Assembly (NCBI GenBank): GCA_020848035.1
Contig: JADLAX010000032.1
Coordinates: 1-64,000, forward strand
DNA length: 64,000 nucleotides
Reading direction: 5' to 3'
Source: Anaerolineae bacterium
GTDB taxonomy: Bacteria > Chloroflexota > Anaerolineae > Promineifilales > Promineifilaceae
The notes under the pieces are model-generated. The model had not been told where the DNA came from, did no database searches, and saw only the letters and a program-made list of their open reading frames with translations. Of this stretch, positions 31,912 to 38,396 are shown piece after piece (position 1 is the stretch's first letter; the number at the start of each line of letters is the position of its first letter). Both the position numbers and the translations under genes were made by a program.

Positions 31912-32970
31912 TCAAGCGGGAACCAGAGTCGCAACGGCGGGTTTGGTTGCGCCATTGGCGTAGGGCTGTTTGAGCGGCGTTGGAGCCATCTGCAAAACGG
32001 CCGAAGCCCAGGTCAGCCCCGAGCCAAAACTCACCAGCAGCAGGCGATCATCCAGGTGAATTTCCCCAGATTCCAACCCATCACAAATGGCCACCGGGAT
32101 GGACGCGGCCGAGGTGTTGGCGTATTTGTGCACCTTCACCAAAAAGCGCTCGATGGGCACATTCATGGCACGGGCGGCAGCTTCAATGATGCGTAAATTG
32201 GCCTGGTGCGGCACGATGCAGTCGATGTCGTCCAGGGTCATCCCGGCTTGTGTCAGGCTGCGCTGGCCAGTGTTGCCCAATACGCGGGTGGCGAATTTAA
32301 ACACCTCACGGCCGTTCATGCGCAGAAAGTGGCGTCTTTCATCAAACGTCGTGGCGTTGACTGGTTCGGCCGAACCCATCGCGGGGGCGATGATGTGCTG
32401 GCTGCCGCTGCCATCGGAGCCCATGTCGAAACCGAAGAGGCCGCACGGCTCGCTGGTGGCCTGCATCACAAATGCGCCCGCCGCGTCGCCAAACAGCACG
32501 CAGGTGTTCCGGTCTGTCCAATCGACGTAGCGGCTGAGCAGTTCAGAGCCGATGATGAGAATGTTTTGGTAAACGCCACCGCTGATGAACTGCTGGGCGG
32601 TGGTGAGGGCGTACAAAAAGCCGGTGCAGCCGTTGGCCAGCACGAAGGCGGGTACGTTGGTGGCCCCCAGCATGTGCTGCACCTGGCTAGAAACGGCGGG
32701 GGTGATGTAGTCGCCCGTGGTGGTGGCGACGATGATCAGGTCCAGGTCGGTGGCCGCCAGGTTGGCTTTTTGCAGGGCGCGGTGGGCGGCAGCGACGGAC
32801 ATGGTGGCATTGGTTTCTTCAGGGGCGGCAATGTGGCGCTGGTGAATGCCAGTGCGCTGGACAATCCACTCATGGCTGGTATCCACCAGCTTTTCCAGAT
32901 CGTGATTGGTGAGCACTTTTTCGGGGACATACGCGCCCCAACCGGTGATACGGCCGTATCGCTTTTCCAT
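31912..32970 (-). CDS. fabH: 3-oxoacyl-ACP synthase III
   Basis: A 352-residue thiolase-fold enzyme that starts fatty-acid synthesis by joining an acyl-CoA to malonyl-ACP. The catalytic triad is visible: Cys in ANGCTGFLYAL (about 123), His in VPHQANLRIIEAA (about 258) and Asn in KYANTSAASIPVA (about 288). The N-terminus GWGAYVPEKVLTNHDLEKLVDTS is typical. The gene is separated from fabD and fabG (59-61 kb), so fatty-acid genes are dispersed. GAGGAGAACAACATG gives a good ribosome-binding site. Confidence 0.95.
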   Translation of the reverse strand: MEKRYGRITGWGAYVPEKVLTNHDLEKLVDTSHEWIVQRTGIHQRHIAAPEETNATMSVAAAHRALQKANLAATDLDLIIVATTTGDYITPAVSSQVQHMLGATNVPAFVLANGCTGFLYALTTAQQFISGGVYQNILIIGSELLSRYVDWTDRNTCVLFGDAAGAFVMQATSEPCGLFGFDMGSDGSGSQHIIAPAMGSAEPVNATTFDERRHFLRMNGREVFKFATRVLGNTGQRSLTQAGMTLDDIDCIVPHQANLRIIEAAARAMNVPIERFLVKVHKYANTSAASIPVAICDGLESGEIHLDDRLLLVSFGSGLTWASAVLQMAPTPLKQPYANGATKPAVATLVPA

Positions 32971-33133
32971 GTTGTTCTCCTCAACGAGTTGCTGTCTTAG
33001 GGGGCAGCAGTGATGTATGCGGTATTAAACACGCGTTTCACAAAATCGTCACGGTGCTGTGCGTCATAGAATTCCAGCTGTGTATCGAAGATTAATCTTT
33101 CCACTTTTTCCCCAGCGATATCCCTGCTGTGGC

Positions 33134-33162
33134 TTGACAAACCATAAAAATGGGCCTAAATT
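33134..33162 (+). promoter_or_regulatory. Promoter of the DUF3048 gene
   Basis: TTGACA (33134-33139), a 17-nt spacer and TAAATT (33157-33162). The transcript would begin just before the hairpin at 33172-33203. Confidence 0.7.
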
Positions 33163-33171
33163 GCCCGTAAG

Positions 33172-33203
33172 AACCTCCGGTCGCTTCACATACCGGAGGT
33201 TTT
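33172..33203 (+). terminator. Leader hairpin before the DUF3048 gene
   Basis: AACCTCCGGT / ACCGGAGGTT stem with a 10-nt loop followed by TTTT, lying between the promoter and the start codon. It could be a terminator acting as an attenuator; no leader peptide or riboswitch fold was recognised. Confidence 0.6.
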
Positions 33204-33234
33204 CACGTTTAAGTGGAAGGAGATTTAGCGAATC

Positions 33235-34428
33235 ATGAAACGATGGTTATTTTTGCTGAGCACAGCTATGTTGTTGATCACTGCCTGCGGTGGCCAGGCT
33301 GAAGTGCCGCCTACGGCCGTTGCCCCGCTACCCACCCTGGAAAATACGGCCGCTGCACCGCCCACGACCGCCCCTGCCGCCACGGCTACCCTGCCGCCAC
33401 CACCCACCATTGCCGCTGCGGCCACCAACACGCCAGCGGCCACGCCCGAAGCCACCGGGCTGAATTTGCTCACCGCCGAGGACTTTGGCACGGATCGTAA
33501 TCCACTAACGGGTGAGCTGGTGGACGACCCGGCTCTGCTGCAAAGACGGCCGTTGGCCATCAAAATTTCCAACGCGCCGCCCAGCTATGTGCGCCCCCAA
33601 GCGGGGCTAAACAGCGCCGACTGGGTGTTTGAGCACACCTCGGAAGGCAGCATTACCCGCTTTACGCTGATTGTGTATGGTCAGGACGTGGATCAGGTTG
33701 GCCCCATCCGCAGTGCGCGGCTGATCGACGTCGAGCTGCCCGCCATGTTTGATGCCGCCCTGGCTTTTTCTGGCGCAAGCGCGGGCGTTAACGAGCGACT
33801 CAACAGTTCTGACTTCACCGAACGCATTGTGCGTATCAGCGATCCGGGCTACTACCGAACCGGCGAAGACAAACCGTTTGAGCATACGCTGTACGGCCGT
33901 CCCGCCGTTTTTCGCCAGGGATTAGACGCACTGGGATTAAACACGCCGCCCAATTTCAACGGCCTGCTCACCTTCACCAGCGAACCGCCTGCTGGGGGCA
34001 GTCCCGCCAGCAGCGTGGCAATTGATTACCAGTGGGAGACGGTGGAGTGGCGCTATGATGCGGCAGACGGCCGTTATTATCGCTGGGCCGCCGGGGAACC
34101 GCATCTGGATGGCAACACGGGCGAGCAGGTGAGCGCGGCGAACATTGTTGTTATTGCCCCCTTCCACGTAGAAGACGCCACGATTTGTGAGCAAATTACC
34201 AACGGCGTCTGCACGCACCTGTCGGTGCAGATTCAGCTGTGGGGCAGCGGCACAGGGTTCATTCTGCGTGATGGGCAGCAGTTTCCCGTGACATGGCATC
34301 GGGACGGCCGTAACGACCTGCTCACCTTCACCGATGCCGATGGCAATCCATTCCCTCTGCAAATTAGCAACACCTGGGTGCAGTTGGTGCCCACCTGGTA
34401 CACTGACCCGGTTACGGTGACGGAGTGA
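33235..34428 (+). CDS. DUF3048 lipoprotein (YerB-like)
   Basis: A 397-residue secreted lipoprotein. A signal helix ends in LITACGG (lipobox), a Pro/Thr/Ala-rich linker spans about residues 25-75, and the DUF3048 domain follows with RPLAIKISNAPPSYVRPQAG, VFEHTSEGSITRFTLIVYG, QVGPIRSARLIDVEL and a C-terminal DUF3048_C region (DYQWETVEWRYDAADGRYYRW). YerB-like proteins are extracellular; the role is not firmly known. AAGGAGATTTAGCGAATC precedes the ATG. It stands alone with its own promoter. Confidence 0.88.
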   Translation: MKRWLFLLSTAMLLITACGGQAEVPPTAVAPLPTLENTAAAPPTTAPAATATLPPPPTIAAAATNTPAATPEATGLNLLTAEDFGTDRNPLTGELVDDPALLQRRPLAIKISNAPPSYVRPQAGLNSADWVFEHTSEGSITRFTLIVYGQDVDQVGPIRSARLIDVELPAMFDAALAFSGASAGVNERLNSSDFTERIVRISDPGYYRTGEDKPFEHTLYGRPAVFRQGLDALGLNTPPNFNGLLTFTSEPPAGGSPASSVAIDYQWETVEWRYDAADGRYYRWAAGEPHLDGNTGEQVSAANIVVIAPFHVEDATICEQITNGVCTHLSVQIQLWGSGTGFILRDGQQFPVTWHRDGRNDLLTFTDADGNPFPLQISNTWVQLVPTWYTDPVTVTE

Positions 34429-34472
34429 GTGGGTGAAGGGGTGAACAGGTGAAGGGGTGACGAGATGGGTGA
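34427..34472. repeat. Heptad array, left (GGTGAAG-type units)
   Basis: Successive units resembling GTGAAGG, GTGAACA and GTGACGA. Its inverted complement lies at 34911-34983 across the four-helix-bundle gene, so the two arrays could pair over about 480 bases. Confidence 0.7.
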
Positions 34473-34514
34473 GAGGTGCCATAATGGTGTGAACAGTTTT
34501 CAGGAGAATCCATT

Positions 34515-34910
34515 TTGGCACAGAAGATTCAAACCCACCATGATCTTGAAGTGTATCAGCGGGCATTTGCGTCAGCGATGACGATATTTGATTTGTCGAA
34601 GCAATTTCCTAAAGAAGAAATTTATTCGCTCACCGATCAAATTCGTCGCTCGTCCCGGTCGGTTTGTGCAAATTTGGCTGAGGCGTGGCGAAAGCGCCGG
34701 TATGAAAAAGCGTTTGTCAGTAAGCTTTCGAATGCTGAGAGCGAAGCGGCCGAAACCCAGGTCTGGCTTGAATTTGCGGTAAAATGCAGTTACCTGGACC
34801 GGGAAACGGCCGCTGATCTCTATCTCATCTATGACGGCATCCTGGCTACCTTTGTTGGCATGATCAACCACCCCCATGCCTGGGTGCTCCCCGGCAAAAA
34901 GACAAAATAA
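34515..34910 (+). CDS. Four-helix-bundle protein (23S rRNA-IVP family)
   Basis: A 131-residue protein of the S23/IVP four-helix-bundle family. HHDLEVYQRAFASAMTIFDLS, then IYSLTDQIRRSSRSVCANLAEAW and the final EFAVKCSYLDRETAADLYLI match the family pattern (the 'QIRRSSxSVxANIAEG' segment is characteristic). The start is TTG at 34515 with CAGGAG 8 bases upstream. Such genes were first found inside 23S rRNA intervening sequences; here it is a free gene. It is framed by inverted heptad arrays. Function unknown; possibly nucleic-acid binding. Confidence 0.9.
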   Translation: MAQKIQTHHDLEVYQRAFASAMTIFDLSKQFPKEEIYSLTDQIRRSSRSVCANLAEAWRKRRYEKAFVSKLSNAESEAAETQVWLEFAVKCSYLDRETAADLYLIYDGILATFVGMINHPHAWVLPGKKTK

Positions 34911-34983
34911 TCAAATCACCCCTTCACCCCTTCACCCTTTCACCCTTTCACCCTTTCACCCTGTCACCTTGTCACCCCGTCAC
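34911..34983. repeat. Heptad array, right (complement of GGTGAAG-type units)
   Basis: About nine units such as CACCCTT, CACCCCT and CACCTTG, complementary to the array at 34427-34472. It runs into the 3' end of asd. Confidence 0.75.
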
Positions 34984-36032
34984 TCAATAAACCCTTGCTT
35001 CACCAACAGCTCCGCGTTCAGCACCGAGCCACTGGCGGCGCCGCGCAGGGTGTTGTGGGTGATGGCCAGGAAGCGGATGTCGTTGACCGGGCAGTGGCGC
35101 ACGCCGCCGACGGTCCAGGCGAGGCCGTGGCCGGCTTCACGGTCCAGACGAGGCTGGGGGCGGTTGGCTTCGGGCCGGTAGATGAAGACTTGTTCCGGCA
35201 TGGTGGGCAGGTCGCGTACGATGGCGGGCGGCTGCCACGTCTGGAACAGCGCAATTACCTCTGCGGCGGTGGCGGAGTGGCGCAGCTTGACGGAGACGCT
35301 GCCCAAATGGCCGTCCATCACCGGGACGCGGTTGGCCTGGGCGCTGACCTTGAAGGGGGCCATCTCAATCGCGCCGTTGGCGTAGGTGCCGCACAGCTTG
35401 CGCGGTTCGGTTTCTAGCTTGCCGTCTTCCCCACCGATGTAGGGAATGACGTTGTCCAGGATGTCCATCGAGGGGACGCCGGGGTAACCGGCGCCGGAAA
35501 TGGCCTGCATGGTGGTGATAACGGCCGTTTCCACTCCATAAGTCTGATGCAAAATTTGCAGCGGCAGCACAATGCTCGTGGTGGAGCAGTTGGCGTTGGC
35601 CACAATCCAGCCGTCCCAGCCGTATGCCTCTTTCTGGCGCGGGATGAGCGCCGTGTGCTCCGGGTTCACCTCGGGGATGAGCAGCGGCACACACGGATCC
35701 ATGCGGAACGGCGAGGCGTTGGTGAGAACGATGTAGCCCGCCTGGGCAAACTTCGGCTCCAGCTCCCGCGCCTCGGCGGTGGGCAGGGCGGAGAAGAGCA
35801 CGCGCGGTGCCAGGTTCGGCGCGGTGGGCTGCACGATCATGTCGGCGACGGCGGCGGGCGGGTCGCCGGGCAGCAGCCAGTTGACGCCTTCACGATACGG
35901 CCGTCCCGCTGTCCGCTCCGAACCAGTGAGGGCCGTGATTTCAAACCAGGGATGGTCTACCAGATGTTGAATAAAACGCTGACCCACCGCACCGGTGGCC
36001 GCGAGAATGCCGACGGGAATTTTGTTGCTCAT
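34980..36032 (-). CDS. asd: Aspartate-semialdehyde dehydrogenase
   Basis: A 350-residue NADP-dependent enzyme making aspartate semialdehyde from aspartyl phosphate, the branch point to lysine, threonine, methionine and isoleucine. It is of the archaeal/fungal-like type: GILAATGAVGQRFIQHL at the N-terminus, the catalytic Cys in NANCSTTS (about 153), GAGYPGVPSMDILDNVIP, and the His in GHLGSVSVKL (about 255). A T-box leader lies upstream (36131-36446), so synthesis should respond to tRNA charging. The stop lies at the edge of a heptad array. Confidence 0.95.
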   Translation of the reverse strand: MSNKIPVGILAATGAVGQRFIQHLVDHPWFEITALTGSERTAGRPYREGVNWLLPGDPPAAVADMIVQPTAPNLAPRVLFSALPTAEARELEPKFAQAGYIVLTNASPFRMDPCVPLLIPEVNPEHTALIPRQKEAYGWDGWIVANANCSTTSIVLPLQILHQTYGVETAVITTMQAISGAGYPGVPSMDILDNVIPYIGGEDGKLETEPRKLCGTYANGAIEMAPFKVSAQANRVPVMDGHLGSVSVKLRHSATAAEVIALFQTWQPPAIVRDLPTMPEQVFIYRPEANRPQPRLDREAGHGLAWTVGGVRHCPVNDIRFLAITHNTLRGAASGSVLNAELLVKQGFIE

Positions 36033-36049
36033 AATAAAATCTCCATTTG

Positions 36050-36126
36050 GGGAGATTAGAGATTAGGAGATTGGAGATTTGCGATTACATCGCGTTCAAT
36101 CTCCAATTTCCAATCTCCAGTCTCCA
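36050..36126. repeat. Inverted heptad-repeat hairpin (GGAGATT units)
   Basis: Left arm of GGAGATT, AGAGATT and GGAGATT units, right arm of AATCTCC, AATTTCC and AATCTCC. It lies between the T-box and the asd start, within the transcript. Confidence 0.75.
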
Positions 36127-36130
36127 AAAT

Positions 36131-36446
36131 AAAAAACGCCATCACCCACCATGGGGCGACGGCGTCGCGGTTCCACCCAAGTTTGGTAAGCGGTGGTCGG
36201 TTAACGGTAATCGGTGATTTTCCGATTCCAGATAACCGATGGCAGATTACCCTTGATACGGCCGTTAACGGGACCAACCGTGCTTCCTTACTCAATTTCG
36301 GGAAGCCGCTCTCAGGGGGTTTTCGGGGCTGTCTTTGCTTTGGAGGCTTTCAGCCGGTGGCGCTCCAATCTCTGGGGCAGGCTCAGTCCGTACTCGTCCT
36401 GATCATTGCTTTTACGGGGCGACTGGTGGGTCGCCTTTGTGAATTT
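36131..36446 (-). promoter_or_regulatory. T-box riboswitch of asd
   Basis: On the minus strand, after the promoter, a stem I region contains an AGGACGAGTA segment and an AGAGAT...GGCTGAAAGCC apical part. A GAGAGCGGCTTCC...GAGTAAGGAAG region follows, then the conserved T-box GGGTGGAACCGCG (about 36164-36176), and a terminator ACGCCGTCGCCCC / GGGTGATGGCGT with a T run at about 36131-36165. T-box leaders sense uncharged tRNA and allow read-through. The specifier codon probably lies in the CGAAAACCCCC stretch (AAC or ACC, hence Asn or Thr); I cannot settle this by eye. Confidence 0.85.
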
Positions 36447-36452
36447 CGGGGG

Positions 36453-36480
36453 ATTATAAAGAGTTTGGTTGACCTGTCAA
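36453..36480 (-). promoter_or_regulatory. Promoter of the asd transcript
   Basis: Minus-strand TTGACA (36475-36480), a 16-nt spacer and TATAAT (36453-36458). Start expected near 36446. Confidence 0.8.
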
Positions 36481-36489
36481 GCAAAACGG

Positions 36490-36541
36490 AGAGGAGGGAG
36501 CATCCTCAGATGCCGGTCGCATCTGAGGATGCTCCCTCCTC
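36490..36541. repeat. REP pair, head-to-head palindrome
   Basis: Cores GCATCCTCAGATGC (36500-36513) and its inverse (36519-36532) separated by five bases and flanked by GAGGAGGGA and TCCCTCCTC. The whole 52 bases form one long hairpin. It lies between the asd promoter and the GH13 gene end. Confidence 0.92.
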
Positions 36542-36547
36542 TGTTGC

Positions 36548-38242
36548 TTAGAAGCAGTGCACGTCGCCCGTCCAGGGTTGTAGGGTGAAGGTGTGCTGGT
36601 GGTTTGGGGAAACGGCCGTTACCTCCCGCACCTCATCACTGGCATTCAGCGCCACCCAGATGGTCTCGTTGGCATGAACACGAGCGTAGACGAGCGTGTG
36701 GTCATTGGCCTGCAAGATTTGCGAGCTGCCGTGGCGCAGTGCCGGATGCGCCTTGCGGAACTGGATCAGCCAGCGGAAATAGTCGCGAATCTCGTTCTCC
36801 TGCGCGTCGCCCCAGAGCATCGGCTGGCGGTTTTCCTCCATGCCCTGGCTGTCCGGGTCGGCCATGCTTTTGAGCTGGCGCACGCCCACCTCCGTGCCGT
36901 TGTAGACGATGGGCGGGCCTACCAGGGTAAACTGGCACAGCGCCGCCAACTTCAGCTTGCGCTTGTCGTGGCCGGTGGCAAAGTAAAAGCGGTTCATGTC
37001 GTGGTTGTCTAAGAAGCTGGGCCGACTGTACGACTCGGGGAAAAAGCGCTCGTGTTTGATGAGGAAGCTGGCAAACTCGGAGACGTTCATGCGGCGCAGG
37101 GCAAAGGTGTCGCGGATGGCCTGTTCCAGCGAGAAGTCCAGGCAGCCATCCAGGCGGCCTTCATAGCTTAGCAGGGTGGTGGGTGTTTCCACCACTTCGC
37201 CAAAAATCCAGGCGTCGGGCCTGATTTGTTTGACGGTAGCGCGCAGCTCTGTCCAAAAGTCGTGGCTGGGGCCAAGGGCGTAATCAAGGCGCAGACCGTC
37301 GAAGCCGACATCGCCCAGCCAGAAGCGCACGCTGTCTAGCAAATAGCGGCGCACCTCTGGATTGTTGACGTTGACCTGCGGCAGGTCCATCACGCCAAAA
37401 AAGGTTTCGTAATCGACGGGGTAGTCGATCCAGTGGTACCAGCTGACAAACGGGCTGTTTGGATCGCGAATGGCCTCCTGGAAGCTGTGGTGTTCGCTGC
37501 CCCAGTGGTTGGCGACAAAGTCCAGCAGCAGGCGAATGCCTTTGCCGTGAGCGGTTTGCACCAGTTCGCGAATGTCATCCATGCTGCCCAGGCGCGGGTT
37601 GACGCTGAAGTAGTCGGTGGCGTGGTAGCCGTGGTGGCTGTCGTCGGGGAAAAATGGGTTGAGCCAGATGGTGTTGAAGCCCATTTCGGCCACGTAGTCC
37701 AGCTTGTCGATGATGCCGCGCAGGGTGCCGCCATAGATGTCGTTGAGGGTTTGGGTGGGGTTCCAGGCACGGCCGTTTCCCACATAAAAGCGGTCGGGAA
37801 AAATCTGGTACACCACTGCATCCTGGCTCCAGGCTGGCGGGGTGCTGTGCCCCACCAGGTAGGAAAACACCTCACCATCGTCGGCCAAAATAGGCGCTGA
37901 ACCGTCGGTCGGGTACGCTTTGATGACGTAGCGCACCAGGGTGCCTTCGGCCTGGGAGGGCAGGGTGAGCTGCCAATATTGCAAGTATTGCCAGTTAAGC
38001 AGATCCCATTCGGTTTTGGCGCGGGTGAATTGGTAAACGGCCGTTTCCGGCAAAATCACCTCGCACTCAATCCGGTCAATCAGCTGCGCCAGCCCGACGA
38101 TGACCGTGAGCAGGGGTGAATCGCTGGCCTGCGGCGCGCGCGGAGTGATCAGGCTGTGGTGCTTCACGCCCTGCCGCCATTCCTGGTAATACTTCAGTCG
38201 TTTTTCGGTGGTGGATAAGGAGCCAAAAACAAAATCTTCCAT
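36548..38242 (-). CDS. GH13 alpha-amylase-family enzyme (neopullulanase/cyclomaltodextrinase-like)
   Basis: A 564-residue glycoside hydrolase family 13 enzyme. An N-terminal domain of about 130 residues (CBM34-like in position) precedes the (beta/alpha)8 barrel. Conserved regions are DFVANHWGSEH (region I), DGLRLDYALG with the nucleophile Asp (region II, about 320), IFGEVVETP with the acid/base Glu (region III) and FLDNHDMNRF (region IV). QVFDRFYVGN-like and 'YQIFPDRFYVGNG' segments point to maltogenic/neopullulanase-like enzymes. No signal peptide is present, so it acts in the cytosol on imported maltodextrins. Confidence 0.92.
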   Translation of the reverse strand: MEDFVFGSLSTTEKRLKYYQEWRQGVKHHSLITPRAPQASDSPLLTVIVGLAQLIDRIECEVILPETAVYQFTRAKTEWDLLNWQYLQYWQLTLPSQAEGTLVRYVIKAYPTDGSAPILADDGEVFSYLVGHSTPPAWSQDAVVYQIFPDRFYVGNGRAWNPTQTLNDIYGGTLRGIIDKLDYVAEMGFNTIWLNPFFPDDSHHGYHATDYFSVNPRLGSMDDIRELVQTAHGKGIRLLLDFVANHWGSEHHSFQEAIRDPNSPFVSWYHWIDYPVDYETFFGVMDLPQVNVNNPEVRRYLLDSVRFWLGDVGFDGLRLDYALGPSHDFWTELRATVKQIRPDAWIFGEVVETPTTLLSYEGRLDGCLDFSLEQAIRDTFALRRMNVSEFASFLIKHERFFPESYSRPSFLDNHDMNRFYFATGHDKRKLKLAALCQFTLVGPPIVYNGTEVGVRQLKSMADPDSQGMEENRQPMLWGDAQENEIRDYFRWLIQFRKAHPALRHGSSQILQANDHTLVYARVHANETIWVALNASDEVREVTAVSPNHQHTFTLQPWTGDVHCF

Positions 38243-38261
38243 AGTAAAAAGCCTCTGTGAA

Positions 38262-38344
38262 TTGAAACCCCCTCCCTGGCCCTCCCCCGAAACGGGAGGG
38301 AACTCAGTCCCCCCTCCTTTGGGAGGGGGTTAGGGGGAGGGAAA
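38262..38344. repeat. C-rich/G-rich intergenic inverted repeat
   Basis: CCCCCTCCC...CCCTCCCCC on the left and GGGAGGGGG...GGGGGAGGG on the right, with a second copy of the CCCCTCCTTTGGGAGGGG dyad within. It lies between the GH13 and GH31 genes and may terminate or stabilise the upstream transcript. Confidence 0.65.
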
Positions 38345-38396
38345 AATGAGTTACTAATTTTGTGGGATGCGGATGAGCGCTTCCCATCTGTTTTAC

